DNA of 64,000 nucleotides from Terriglobia bacterium (GCA_020072585.1 JAIQGL010000003.1:1-64000), one strand, 5' to 3'; counted from the stretch's first letter, positions 8,320 to 16,367 are shown. Notes: generated from the letters alone by a model not told the origin. A program made the numbers and translations.

Positions 8320-9531
8320 CTACTGCTGTACTTGCGCTCCCAGAGAAAAGATCGGCAGATACAGTGACAGGAGCACAAACGCAACTGTAATGCCCATAAA
8401 AATCAAAATGGCTGGTTCAATTAATTGCATGGCGGTCGCCAGGGAGTTCTGTACGTCTTCTTCATAGAACTCCGCAACCGAGTTCAACATGGCCGGAAGC
8501 GCGCCGGTGGACTCGCCCACTTCAATCATCTCGATCGCCAGGTCGGGGAAAAACTGTGTCTCTTCCAGGCTGTAGGAAAGTGAGCGGCCTTCGCGTACTC
8601 GCTTGGCGGCATATTCAACGTTGCTTGAGATCTTAAAACTGTTGATGGACTGGCTGGCCGTCTCGAGCGATGGCACCAGCGGCAGACCGCCTGTCAGCAG
8701 CGTGGAGAGCGTCCGCGAGAACATGGCAATCTGGTATTTCATCCAGATTTCGCCAAAGAGCGGCAGCTTGTAACGTGTCGCGTCCAGTGCCTTGGAGCCT
8801 TTATCGGAGCGTACCCAGATAGTAGCCAACAGCCCTAACCCCACCAGGGCTGCCAGGATGAGGTAGTAATAGTGCTGAATGCCGCGGCCAATGCTCAGCA
8901 TCACCAGCGTAATCGATGGCAGCTTTGCGTTGAGTGATGCGTACAGGTCGGCAAACTGCGGGACCACGTACGTCATCAGGAATGTGAGCATGATGGCCAG
9001 CGCGGTCACCAGGAGCGCCGGATACCACAGCGAGGAAATCAGCTTTTTGCGGAATGAAACCGTGATTCTCTGGAACGTAATATACCGACCCAGCACCTCT
9101 TCAAGGTTGCCGCTGCGCTCGCCCGCCAGCAGAGTGGTGGTGTAGATTTTTGAGGTTGCGCCCTGGGCTTCAAAGGCCGCCGAAAGCAACTCACCGCTCT
9201 TCACCCGCTCCTGCACGTTATCTAATATGGCCTTGAAATACGGGTTCTTCTGCCGCTTGCTGAGAATGTTCAGCGACTTCAGGATCGGCAGGCCGGCTTT
9301 AATCAGGGTAAGGAATTGTTGATTGAAAACAACGAACTGGTCGGCTTTCAGGCCCTTCTTGCGCGTGCCTCCGCCGCCAATGGGCAGCACACCCCGGCGG
9401 TTCTTGACCGAGTAAATAAGAAAGCCCTGCTGGGCAAAGCGGTCCCTGATCTCTTGTTCAGAGACGCCGCTCTCCACTTGTTGGAGAACGTGACCGCGCT
9501 CATCCGCCATTTTGACCAGGAATTCAGCCAT
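8320..9531 (-). CDS. pilC: Type IV pilus platform protein PilC (GspF family)
   Basis: Polytopic inner-membrane platform protein. The 403-residue product has the two repeated GspF domains (about 65-190 and 270-390), with membrane segments LVTALAIMLTFLMTYVVPQF, YLILAALVGLGLLATIW and a C-terminal AILIFMGITVAFVLLSLYLP. The first domain carries the family motif FNQQFLTLIKAGLPI. The start chosen is the ATG at 9531 (MAEFLVKMADERG); the frame stays open another 16 codons upstream without family similarity. This is the first gene of the pilC-B-M-N-O-P-pseudopilin unit. A TATAAA box about 75 bases upstream may be its -10. Confidence 0.92.
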   Translation of the reverse strand: MAEFLVKMADERGHVLQQVESGVSEQEIRDRFAQQGFLIYSVKNRRGVLPIGGGGTRKKGLKADQFVVFNQQFLTLIKAGLPILKSLNILSKRQKNPYFKAILDNVQERVKSGELLSAAFEAQGATSKIYTTTLLAGERSGNLEEVLGRYITFQRITVSFRKKLISSLWYPALLVTALAIMLTFLMTYVVPQFADLYASLNAKLPSITLVMLSIGRGIQHYYYLILAALVGLGLLATIWVRSDKGSKALDATRYKLPLFGEIWMKYQIAMFSRTLSTLLTGGLPLVPSLETASQSINSFKISSNVEYAAKRVREGRSLSYSLEETQFFPDLAIEMIEVGESTGALPAMLNSVAEFYEEDVQNSLATAMQLIEPAILIFMGITVAFVLLSLYLPIFSLGAQVQQ

Positions 9532-9652
9532 GAAATATGAATACGGGGAAGCTTCGACTCCCTCACACAAGTCTAGCATTCAATGGATTGCTAACTCTAT
9601 TTTATAGAATGGGGGGAACCCCTATTATTGCGCATTTTGGCCATTAAATTTA

Positions 9653-10357
9653 TTAATTCTTCCGGCTACCTGGTAATCGGGGAGTGATGGATTGGGTTAC
9701 CTGGGTGTCCTCAAAAACCTCCACGCCGGGGGGCGCGGTAAAGCGAAACAGGCTGTCCTGAACTGGGACATTTTCTTCAATCTGAGAGAAGCGGAAATCG
9801 GTGACTGTGCTGTCAACGCTGTGAATCACAATCCGGTGGATCTGGTGCGTGGCGGACACCTCCAGAAGCACCTCTGACACGCGGTCCTTCATCGTCTTGG
9901 GCACCCCGCGCAGCACAATGTCGCCCTGCTGGATCGGGGTCAGGTCTGGCGCCACGGAAAGCCCTTCCAGTTCTTTTTCCAGCTTTGTCTTGCCCAGCAG
10001 GTAGCGCAATGGAGAGCGAATATCGTCAAGATTTTTTACCGGAGTTTTTCGCGCCTGGCGGTCTCCGGTCACGTAGAAATAGGCGTTTTGCGAATCGATC
10101 AGAAACAGTTTTTCCCGCGGTACGCGGTATTCCCATCTCATGCGGCCCGGTTTCTTCAGCCAGAGCGTGCCACTCTCTGTGCGCGAAATGCCGTCACCCT
10201 GGTAAATCTCGGTAAATTCCGCCTTGAATGTTTTCAGGTGGTTGTAATGCTCGTCCACCGCGCTCGCGGTGGCGCGCACGCTGGCCGCCTGTCCCCAGAA
10301 GATCGCGCTGAACAACAAAAACGCAACAGCGGCAAAAATTGGATTTCCTACTCTCAT
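9653..10357 (-). CDS. lolA: Outer-membrane lipoprotein carrier LolA
   Basis: Periplasmic chaperone that ferries lipoproteins to the outer membrane. The 234-residue precursor has a signal peptide (MRVGNPIFAAVAFLLFSAIFWGQAAS) and the LolA fold: FKAEFTEIYQGDGISRTESGTLWLKKPGRMRWEY, which contains the family's GxLxLKKPGRMRWEY signature, followed by the mid-domain FLIDSQNAYFYV and a C-terminal half with LLEVSATHQIHRIVI. It lies downstream of the ABC/TPR genes, separated from them by a repeat. No LolB homologue is seen. Confidence 0.92.
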   Translation of the reverse strand: MRVGNPIFAAVAFLLFSAIFWGQAASVRATASAVDEHYNHLKTFKAEFTEIYQGDGISRTESGTLWLKKPGRMRWEYRVPREKLFLIDSQNAYFYVTGDRQARKTPVKNLDDIRSPLRYLLGKTKLEKELEGLSVAPDLTPIQQGDIVLRGVPKTMKDRVSEVLLEVSATHQIHRIVIHSVDSTVTDFRFSQIEENVPVQDSLFRFTAPPGVEVFEDTQVTQSITPRLPGSRKN

Positions 10358-10379
10358 CGATTCAAGAATAGCAAATACT

Positions 10380-10446
10380 CGTCATCCCGAAGGGCGTGAG
10401 CGAGCCCGCGCTTTCATCAGCGGGCGAGTAGCCCTGAGGGACCTTG
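10380..10446. repeat. Intergenic hairpin repeat
   Basis: The text GTCATCCCGAAGGGCGTGAG ... CCCTGAGGGACC contains an inner stem GCCCGC/GCGGGC around gctttcatca and outer partial complementarity. A related but diverged unit lies at 19515-19583. Such blocks are common between acidobacterial genes. It lies between lolA and the upstream TPR-like gene. Confidence 0.55.
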
Positions 10447-10504
10447 CGTTTGTCTTCAGTTGAGATGACTCGTCTTGGTACACATTCAAGAGAGATTCAA
10501 CCGC

Positions 10505-11395
10505 TCACTTACCGCCGTGACGCTCAATGTATGGGAACAGCTTTGGATCTGCAACCCGCACCGTGCCATCCAGCCTTAGTTTGTAGGGTGCGCCCTTGGG
10601 ATCAACAGGTACGCCGCGCAACAGCCCGGCCCGTACCAGATCGGACCATTCTTCGGGATATCGTCCGAACTTCTGCTGATACGCCTGCGTGCGCCGCTCC
10701 AGTTCGTCCATGTCTGAGTCCGCGCGCAATGAAAGCAGATGGGTCGCAGCCGACTCCTTGATGCTCTTATCCGTGGTTGTGTCATGAATCGTCTTCCACA
10801 GATAGCCGGCCATATTGGGATCGTCGGCTTTTTCCGCCATTCGCGCCGCCATGATTTTCATCCATGGCAGAGCACCCGGTCTTTCTGACCCTTTTTGAAA
10901 TGCCTCACGGGCAGCCTTGTAATCATGCCGGTCTACGTAGTGGATGAATCCAAGAGTGAAATACAGGCGCCAATATGCGGGATTTGCCCGGATGCCTTTT
11001 TCCACCAGCGCCGCAGCTTTGTCCGGCTGCCCAGCGCCTTCCGGTACGCGTTGTGACAAGAAGATCGAGCCGGTTTCGTACGCCACAATCAAGTGCGGAT
11101 CAAGGTCCGTGGTGATTTCCAGCAGGGGACCAAGCAGTTCATAGCGTTCAGAGCCGCGGATATGGCGGGAACCGAAATATTGCACCGCGCGCGTCCAGTA
11201 AACGTCCGCCAGCAGGCTGTAATAGCCCAGGCTTAGCCGTTTTACGGTTTTGCCTGACGGAAGATAGAGCACCTCTTCCAGCGTTGCCTGCCTGCCCCGG
11301 ATGTCTTCCACCTTGCGCCGGCTCATGATCGAACCCGCAAACAGCGCTACCACAAGCACGCTGCACACAACCGTGACTTTGCGTCCGTGATTCAT
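10505..11395 (-). CDS. TPR-like membrane-anchored hypothetical protein
   Basis: The 296-residue product begins with a signal-anchor (KVTVVCSVLVVALFAGSIM). The middle shows TPR-like helix pairs: LGYYSLLADVYWTRAVQYFG, DKAAALVEKGIRANPAYWRLYFTLGFIHYVDRHDYKAAREAFQKG (two adjacent repeats with the usual W/LGY/A/F spacing), and a third weaker unit. The C-terminus (QKFGRYPEEWSDLVRAGLL ... VPVDPKGAPY) resembles a segment often found in pilin-associated or GspG-like acidobacterial proteins. Its ATG overlaps the stop of the ABC permease gene by four bases (ATGA), so it is translated with the exporter. Role unknown. Confidence 0.7.
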   Translation of the reverse strand: MNHGRKVTVVCSVLVVALFAGSIMSRRKVEDIRGRQATLEEVLYLPSGKTVKRLSLGYYSLLADVYWTRAVQYFGSRHIRGSERYELLGPLLEITTDLDPHLIVAYETGSIFLSQRVPEGAGQPDKAAALVEKGIRANPAYWRLYFTLGFIHYVDRHDYKAAREAFQKGSERPGALPWMKIMAARMAEKADDPNMAGYLWKTIHDTTTDKSIKESAATHLLSLRADSDMDELERRTQAYQQKFGRYPEEWSDLVRAGLLRGVPVDPKGAPYKLRLDGTVRVADPKLFPYIERHGGK

Positions 11396-12168
11396 TTGAG
11401 GTTGCGCCGTTCAAAAATCATCACCGCCGCCACGGTGACCGCAAGCGAATAGAGCAGGGCGTAAACGGTATTGGAAAAGATAAGACCGGAGCCCACGTTC
11501 TGTTCATGGGCCGCCTGGGCGATCACGTTGAGCGACGCAAAATTCGGCATGATATAAGACGCGCCCATGGCCAGCCATTTGGTTGCGCCGTGTGACATGG
11601 CGGCAAAATTTTTCAGGTCCTCTCCAAACGTCCCGATCACATACAGCGCAAAAGCAAAGATCGCGGAGAAGATGGGCGTGGAAAAAGTTGAGAACAGGAG
11701 CGTGATGGCCACCATCATCATGAACTGAAGCACGATGAAGTAGACCGCCACCAGCAGCATGGCGTCTGCGCGCTTCAATCCGTTGATGAAGATCAGCAAG
11801 GCAAGATAAAAGCCCACGGTCATCAGCGCCGTATTGACCACCAGGGTAAGAAGCAGCCCCAGATATTTGCCAACGATGAATTCCCAGCGCCGCACCGGCC
11901 GCGAGAGGATGGTGTAGAGCGTCTTCTTCTCAATTTCCTTGGATACCAGGCCGATCCCGACAAAGATGGCAATGATCACGCCGAATAATGAGATCGAACT
12001 CAGTCCCACGTTCACCAGCATCAGCTTTTCCAGGCCAATGGAGATCTGGCTGAACAGCGGCGCTGAAGCCACCAGCAGCAGCACAAACAGGACCAGGTTA
12101 TAGAGGACGCGGTCACGCACCGCTTCACGAAACGTGTTCCATGTAATGGCGGAGAGGCGGGAAGTCAT
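11392..12168 (-). CDS. ABC-2 type transporter permease
   Basis: The 258-residue integral membrane protein has six predicted helices and the ABC-2 permease layout: N-terminal amphipathic TWNTFREAVRDRVLYNLVLF, a conserved loop EIEKKTLYTILSRPVRRWEFIVGKYLG, and a C-terminal helix ending MIFERRNLK. Such permeases work with a separate ATPase to export or extrude substrates. The start overlaps the end of the ATPase gene by four bases. The substrate cannot be read from sequence. Adjacency to the TPR protein and LolA suggests an envelope role (inference). Confidence 0.88.
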   Translation of the reverse strand: MTSRLSAITWNTFREAVRDRVLYNLVLFVLLLVASAPLFSQISIGLEKLMLVNVGLSSISLFGVIIAIFVGIGLVSKEIEKKTLYTILSRPVRRWEFIVGKYLGLLLTLVVNTALMTVGFYLALLIFINGLKRADAMLLVAVYFIVLQFMMMVAITLLFSTFSTPIFSAIFAFALYVIGTFGEDLKNFAAMSHGATKWLAMGASYIMPNFASLNVIAQAAHEQNVGSGLIFSNTVYALLYSLAVTVAAVMIFERRNLK

Positions 12169-13103
12169 AAGGTAACCGCCTCCTTCTCTTCCTCTCTGGT
12201 CTTGGCCAGGAAGTAGTCTTCCAGTGTGCGTTGTACCGGCATGACGGAAATAAGCCGCGCGCCCTGTTGCCGCAGTTTCTCCAGCAACCGGTCAAGGTCG
12301 CCGCTTTGCACCGTCCCCCGCACCGTGTCGCCGGTAACGTGAACTTCAGCCAGCAGGCTATTGACTGCGGAAAGGGCAGTGGCGCCCAGCCAGATCACCT
12401 CGGTTTTTTCCGCGAGGCTTGACCGGAAATCATTCACCACACCCACGCCGCGCAGTTCGCCTTTGTGAATCACCGCCACGCGGTCGCAGAGCGCCTCGGC
12501 GTCTGACAGGATATGCGTGGAAAAGAAAATGGTCTTGCCCGCGTCTTTGAGGCTCTGAATCAACTCGCGCACTTCATGCCGGCCTACCGGATCCAGGCCT
12601 GACATAGGCTCGTCCAGAAATACGACTTCCGGATCGTGAATAATCGCCTGCGCAATACCCACGCGCTGCAGCATGCCCTTGGAAAACTTGCGCAACTGCT
12701 TGTTTCCAACATCGGCCAGCCCAACGCGGCCCAGCAGCTCGCCGATGCGCTGCTTTCGCACTGGAGCAGGAACGCCGGAAAGCCGTGCATAGTAGTCCAG
12801 CAGCTCAGGAGCGCTCAGGTAATCATAAAAATAGGGCTGCTCCGGCAGGAACCCTATCCTGCGCTTTACTTCCGGATCCAGAAAGTCCTTGCCCAGAATC
12901 GTGGCCGATCCCGAGGTAGGAAAGATGATCCCCATCAGCAGCTTGAGTGTGGTTGTTTTACCGGCCCCGTTGGGGCCCAGGAAGCCAAAGGTCTCCCCGG
13001 CTTCCACGGTAAGATTCAGCGATTTCAACGCCGGACGCCATTGCTTTTTCCAGAAGCCAACAGCGTATTCTTTGGTTAGGTTTTTGATTTCTATGGCGAG
13101 CAT
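12165..13103 (-). CDS. ABC transporter ATP-binding protein
   Basis: The 312-residue protein is the nucleotide-binding partner of the adjacent permease. Walker A is GPNGAGKTT (about 43-51), the Q-loop follows in GFLPEQPYFYDYL, the signature is the variant FSKGMLQRVGIAQAI, Walker B is VVFLDEPMSGLDP, and the H-loop is IFFSTHILSDAE. The C-terminal 90 residues form the accessory domain common in ABC-2 exporters of the CcmA/NatA group. It is the first gene of the exporter-TPR unit. Confidence 0.92.
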   Translation of the reverse strand: MLAIEIKNLTKEYAVGFWKKQWRPALKSLNLTVEAGETFGFLGPNGAGKTTTLKLLMGIIFPTSGSATILGKDFLDPEVKRRIGFLPEQPYFYDYLSAPELLDYYARLSGVPAPVRKQRIGELLGRVGLADVGNKQLRKFSKGMLQRVGIAQAIIHDPEVVFLDEPMSGLDPVGRHEVRELIQSLKDAGKTIFFSTHILSDAEALCDRVAVIHKGELRGVGVVNDFRSSLAEKTEVIWLGATALSAVNSLLAEVHVTGDTVRGTVQSGDLDRLLEKLRQQGARLISVMPVQRTLEDYFLAKTREEEKEAVTL

Positions 13104-13182
13104 GTCACATCAGAACGCTTCAAGAAATCTTATTGCACCTGCATTGCTCCGCGCAACGTCCAAAAGGCCAATCACGGTTCAA

Positions 13183-13713
13183 TTACTGTATCGGCGTGAA
13201 CTTGGTTGGGTCGGCGCAAGCCGCTCTTGCTATTGCCGCGCCGGCTGCAGTGGATGTAATTTCCTGGCGCATCACGCCATCCTCTATGCTGCAATAATTG
13301 CTGTTGCCGGTTCCTCCCAGGGACCTTGGGGTCGCTGTAGAGTTGTAATCTGGAAAGGGCGCTGCCGCTGCGCTGGACTTCAGAAAATAACCGTAACCAC
13401 CCTTCCAGCATGGCTCAGCCGCACAGCCCAGGACCTCATCCACCAGACAGGCGCCGTTTTGATCGCAAGAGGCGCTCTGGCCTAACTTTGCCATGCTGCT
13501 GGCATATCCAATCGACCCGCCAAACTCTGCGATGTAGGCAGCCTGTGAGTTGTTGATGTTGCGAAGAGTCGAAACGGCAGCCGCCTGATTTGCCGACATG
13601 CGGGACCGTAGTAGATTCGGGATTGCGATCGCAGCAATGATCAGGATGATCGCAACCACGATCAGCAACTCAATCAGCGAAAACCCCCGGTTTTTCTTGT
13701 TCAACGTGTGCAT
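13183..13713 (-). CDS. pilA: Type IV major pilin-like protein, divergent paralogue
   Basis: The 176-residue prepilin has leader MHTLNKKNRG and the cleavage and assembly helix FSLIELLIVVAII with Glu5, continuing to NLLRSRMSANQAAAVSTLR. The globular domain contains a disulfide-type Cys set (SCDQNGACLVDEVLGCAAEPC) and ends in ADPTKFTPIQ. It shares the N-helix and the LGCA...C pattern with the two pilins upstream but differs over most of the head. AGGTGGGG lies about 13 bases before the ATG at 13713. It has its own sigma54-type promoter. Confidence 0.92.
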   Translation of the reverse strand: MHTLNKKNRGFSLIELLIVVAIILIIAAIAIPNLLRSRMSANQAAAVSTLRNINNSQAAYIAEFGGSIGYASSMAKLGQSASCDQNGACLVDEVLGCAAEPCWKGGYGYFLKSSAAAAPFPDYNSTATPRSLGGTGNSNYCSIEDGVMRQEITSTAAGAAIARAACADPTKFTPIQ

Positions 13714-13768
13714 TTTTTCAGAACCCCACCTAGAACGTGGTGCAACTTGCCTACCTGCGATATGAAAG

Positions 13769-13784
13769 TGCATGTAGGTGACCA
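13769..13784 (-). promoter_or_regulatory. Sigma54-type -24/-12 promoter of pilin 1
   Basis: On the minus strand the sequence reads TGGTCACCTACATGCA. GG and GC are separated by exactly ten bases, as sigma54 requires, and the -12 half ATGCA matches the sites of the two other pilins. The predicted leader before the start at 13713 is about 44 nt. Confidence 0.65.
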
Positions 13785-13888
13785 AACATTGATGCTTTTT
13801 CTCTTTACGAAAACATTATTTAAGCCTTTTGCAATCATAAACTTAACGTAGTTTTCGTTTTGACCTTGATCCTCTTGCTCTGCTCATT

Positions 13889-13913
13889 TGTCGATAAGCG
13901 ACAAAAATTGTCA
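13889..13913. promoter_or_regulatory. Candidate activator boxes upstream of pilin 1
   Basis: Two overlapping inverted repeats, TGTCG-ATAAG-CGACA and CGACA-AAAAT-TGTCA, lie about 110 bp upstream of the sigma54-type promoter. TGTC-type half-sites at this distance are what is known for PilR enhancer sites in proteobacteria; assignment here is inference. Confidence 0.5.
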
Positions 13914-13956
13914 TGTTTTGCCGACTGATTTTGCCTTCGCTCGGTCATGGGGGCAA

Positions 13957-13995
13957 AAAGAAAAAGGGACATGTTTCCATGTCCCTTTCTTTTCT
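13957..13995. terminator. Terminator downstream of pilin 2
   Basis: AAAGGGACATG pairs with CATGTCCCTTT around a short TTTC loop, flanked by A-rich and T-rich arms. In the minus-strand transcript it follows the pilin 2 stop by about 55 bases and is followed by a run ending in CTTTTTGCCC. Confidence 0.85.
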
Positions 13996-14030
13996 GGCTT
14001 ATACCCTCCCCCAGGTACTTGCCGAAAAAC
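13991..14030 (-). other. Conserved 3' untranslated element of pilin 2
   Basis: A 40-base block between the stop codon and the terminator, reading on the minus strand GTTTTTCGGCAAGTACCTGG then GGGAGGGTATAAGCCAG, is identical to the block at 14910-14949 after pilin 3, although the terminator stems beside the two copies differ completely. Confidence 0.6.
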
Positions 14031-14047
14031 GTGCATGTGGAACTTAC

Positions 14048-14581
14048 TTAGTTAGCCAATGGGTTGAAGTTTGCCGGGGTGTTGCAGCCCGCCAGGTTGA
14101 CCAAAGCGGTCTCCACCTTCTGCTCAAAGCGAACCACTGCGTCCGGCATGGAGCAATAGGACTTGCTGCCCGCCTGTGCGCTCAAAGGCCAGGCGCTGGC
14201 AGTGTAATCCGGGTATGGAACCGCAGCAGCCGTTGAAACGATGGCGTAGTTGTATTGACCCTTGGGGCAAGCTGTTGCACTGGCGCAACCGAGGATGTTA
14301 TCGATCAGGCAAGCCGCAGTGCTGGTCACGTTGGCAGGTACTGAGCAATCGATGCCGTTCGGACCAAGAGTTTTCAAATCCGGCGCGTAGCCGCTGGCGG
14401 GATAAGAAGTCTGATATGTAACTTCTGTTGTGTTGAGTGTGCGAAGACTGCTGGCAGCGGCCGATTCATTGGCCGACATGCGTGAGCGGAGCAGGTTCGG
14501 TATCGCGATCGCCGCGATGATAAGAATGATGGCTACAACGATCAGCAGCTCAATCAACGAAAAACCTTTTTGTTTGCGCAT
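14048..14581 (-). CDS. pilA: Type IV major pilin, tandem copy A
   Basis: The 177-residue prepilin has leader MRKQKG and N-helix FSLIELLIVVAII with Glu5, then NLLRSRMSANESAAASSLRT. The head has four Cys (DCSVPANV, ACLIDNILGCASATACPKGQ) plus two near the end (SYCSMPDA, GCNTPANFNPLAN). GGAGGAG at 14591-14597 lies nine bases before the ATG at 14581, which fixes this start over the earlier ATG at 14599. It differs from the neighbouring copy at about three residues. A GG-N10-GC promoter and TGACA boxes lie upstream. Confidence 0.95.
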   Translation of the reverse strand: MRKQKGFSLIELLIVVAIILIIAAIAIPNLLRSRMSANESAAASSLRTLNTTEVTYQTSYPASGYAPDLKTLGPNGIDCSVPANVTSTAACLIDNILGCASATACPKGQYNYAIVSTAAAVPYPDYTASAWPLSAQAGSKSYCSMPDAVVRFEQKVETALVNLAGCNTPANFNPLAN

Positions 14582-14666
14582 TTGTAAATTCTCCTCCAAA
14601 GTCCCATTCGAAGATCAGAAAAATGTCGAAGGCCAAACATGTACAGCCCTCTCGGCTGTCATTAAG

Positions 14667-14682
14667 TGCATCTGTCTGGCCA
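14667..14682 (-). promoter_or_regulatory. Sigma54-type -24/-12 promoter of pilin 2
   Basis: Minus strand TGGCCAGACAGATGCA has GG-N10-GC spacing, with TGGC in the -24 half and ATGCA in the -12 half. The predicted leader before 14581 is about 75 nt, close to that of pilin 3. Confidence 0.7.
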
Positions 14683-14803
14683 TCCAGGCGGATTTGCGGA
14701 ATCACCCAGAAAATTTCGGCTAAATGCATTAAAAAATAACCATTTAGGCGAATATTAAGAATATGCAAAGAGTCTTTTATCCCAGCATTATGCCCATCTT
14801 TGC

Positions 14804-14828
14804 TGACATTATTTGTTATTTGCTGACA
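14804..14828. promoter_or_regulatory. Candidate activator boxes upstream of pilin 2
   Basis: Two GCTGACA motifs (TGTCAGC on the minus strand) lie exactly 20 bp apart, i.e. two helical turns, centred about 140 bp upstream of the sigma54-type promoter. They fit TGTC-type PilR half-sites by known consensus; binding is inferred. Confidence 0.5.
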
Positions 14829-14878
14829 CTTTCAAGCACGTCACACCAATCCCCGGCAAGGAATTTAGAGCAAGAAAA

Positions 14879-14910
14879 GAGGACGTGGCCAAAGGCCACG
14901 TCCTCTCTTT
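14879..14910. terminator. Terminator downstream of pilin 3
   Basis: GAGGACGTGGCC and GGCCACGTCCTC form a perfect 12-bp stem around AAA, flanked by AGAAAA on one side and TCTTTTTCT on the other. The stem is unrelated in sequence to the terminator of pilin 2 but occupies the same position. Confidence 0.9.
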
Positions 14911-14949
14911 TTCTGGCTTATACCCTCCCCCAGGTACTTGCCGAAAAAC
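14910..14949 (-). other. Conserved 3' untranslated element of pilin 3
   Basis: Identical 40-base block to that at 13991-14030, located between the pilin 3 stop and its terminator. Confidence 0.6.
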
Positions 14950-14963
14950 TTGACTTGCCTTAA

Positions 14964-15497
14964 CTAGTTAGCCAATGGGTTAAAGTTTGCCGGGGTGTTG
15001 CAGGCCGCCAGGTTGACCAAAGCGGTCTCCACCTTCTGCTCAAAGCGAACCACTGCGTCCGGCATGGAGCAATAGGACTTGCTGCCCGCCTGTGCGCTCA
15101 AAGGCCAGGCGCTGGCAGTGTAATCCGGGTACGGAACCGCAGCAGCCGTTGAAACGATGGCGTAGTTGTATTGACCCTTGGGGCAAGCTGTTGCACTGGC
15201 GCAACCGAGGATGTTATCGATCAAGCAAGCCGAAGTGCTGGTCACGTTGGCAGGCACCGAGCAATCGATGCCGTTCGGACCAAGGGTCTTCAAGTTCGGA
15301 GCATAGCCGGAGGCCGGATAGGAAGTCTGATACGTGACCTCAGTTGTGTTGAGTGTACGAAGACTGCTGGCAGCGGCCGATTCATTGGCCGACATGCGTG
15401 AGCGGAGCAGGTTCGGTATCGCGATCGCCGCGATGATCAGAATGATGGCTACCACAATGAGCAGCTCAATCAACGAAAAGCCTTTTTGTTTGCGCAT
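14964..15497 (-). CDS. pilA: Type IV major pilin, tandem copy B
   Basis: The 177-residue prepilin is almost the same as copy A at 14048-14581; I count three differences (APN for APD, TSS/TSA region, NLAAC for NLAGC). Leader MRKQKG, then FSLIELLIVVAII with Glu5. The frame is open 39 codons upstream, but the leader peptide defines the start at 15497, with AGAAGAGAG about five bases before it. It ends in TAG whereas copy A ends in TAA. A sigma54-type promoter at 15577-15592 drives it. Confidence 0.95.
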   Translation of the reverse strand: MRKQKGFSLIELLIVVAIILIIAAIAIPNLLRSRMSANESAAASSLRTLNTTEVTYQTSYPASGYAPNLKTLGPNGIDCSVPANVTSTSACLIDNILGCASATACPKGQYNYAIVSTAAAVPYPDYTASAWPLSAQAGSKSYCSMPDAVVRFEQKVETALVNLAACNTPANFNPLAN

Positions 15498-15576
15498 GAG
15501 TGAATCTCTCTTCTTCTGGGATTGTTGGCGAATTTGCAAGTCCTTAATATCGGACAGCGAATCTGGTTGTTGAGTA

Positions 15577-15592
15577 TGCAGGTTGTCCGCCA
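15577..15592 (-). promoter_or_regulatory. Sigma54-type -24/-12 promoter of pilin 3
   Basis: Minus strand TGGCGGACAACCTGCA has GG-N10-GC spacing with TGGC and TGCA conserved. The predicted leader before 15497 is about 68 nt. Confidence 0.7.
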
Positions 15593-15703
15593 CTCCTCCA
15601 GCCGTTAGTGGCAAATCCCCTTAAGCTACTGATAGATATGAGCCTTACAATCTTATATGTAAATAATTGTAAAGCAGATTATAAATCCAATTTTATCAGA
15701 AAA

Positions 15704-15718
15704 TGACAAAAAATGTCA
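15704..15718. promoter_or_regulatory. Candidate activator box upstream of pilin 3
   Basis: A perfect inverted repeat TGACA-AAAAA-TGTCA lies about 115 bp upstream of the sigma54-type promoter, in an AT-rich stretch. Its geometry (5-bp arms, 5-bp spacer) is the same as the boxes before pilin 1. Confidence 0.55.
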
Positions 15719-15896
15719 TCGCCAATTAACAAAGAACGGCAGCTGAAGAAGCCATTGATTAGGGGTCTTTAAGGCGAGCAGATCTCTTAACTTCGTCGAG
15801 AGATGTTGGGGCGACGCTTCGCCTGGCTGTCTATCACGTCGCCCACTTTAATATCTGCGCCGATCTCTATTCTGGAGGGGCTGGAGCTGAACGGTC

Positions 15897-16367
15897 TTAA
15901 AACGGGATGTCTTCGTCCGTGATCTCAGCGGATGCCGGCGCGTGCTCTTCCGAATGCGAGGTGCGCTGGTCAAACGAGCTTGATGCTCCGCGTGATGAAC
16001 GCCCTTCGTGATCGCCACCGCCAGCTTCACCACGGCCGCCCAGCAATACCAGATCGCTGGCGACAACCTCAGTGCGATACTTCTTTTCCCCGCTCTGTTT
16101 GTCTTCCCAGCTCGATGTCTGCAGTCGTCCTTCAATATAGATCTTTGAGCCCTTCTTCACGTACTCGCCAACGATCTCTGCCAGCCGCTGCCAGGCCACA
16201 ATGTTGTGCCACTCGGTGCGGTCCTGCCATTCACCGGCTTTGTCTTTGAATCGCTCATTGGTGGCCAAGCTGAATTTCGCCACGGGCACGCCGCTTGGCG
16301 TGTATTTCACCTCTGGGTCTTTCCCCAGATTTCCCACCAGAATTACTTTGTTTACGCTTTTTGCCAT
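15897..16367 (-). CDS. ssb: Single-stranded DNA-binding protein
   Basis: The 156-residue product has the OB-fold of bacterial SSB ([72 protein letters not shown]) and an acidic C-terminal tip EITDEDIPF, the partner-binding tail. The linker is Gly/Ser-rich. The start at 16367 is chosen because AAGGA lies 6-7 bases before that ATG and the OB-fold begins at once. It binds ssDNA during replication and repair. Confidence 0.96.
   Translation of the reverse strand: MAKSVNKVILVGNLGKDPEVKYTPSGVPVAKFSLATNERFKDKAGEWQDRTEWHNIVAWQRLAEIVGEYVKKGSKIYIEGRLQTSSWEDKQSGEKKYRTEVVASDLVLLGGRGEAGGGDHEGRSSRGASSSFDQRTSHSEEHAPASAEITDEDIPF

Noticed and set aside
9625-9650. Possible sigma54 site before pilC
   Set aside because: GG and GC are nine, not ten, bases apart, which sigma54 does not tolerate well.
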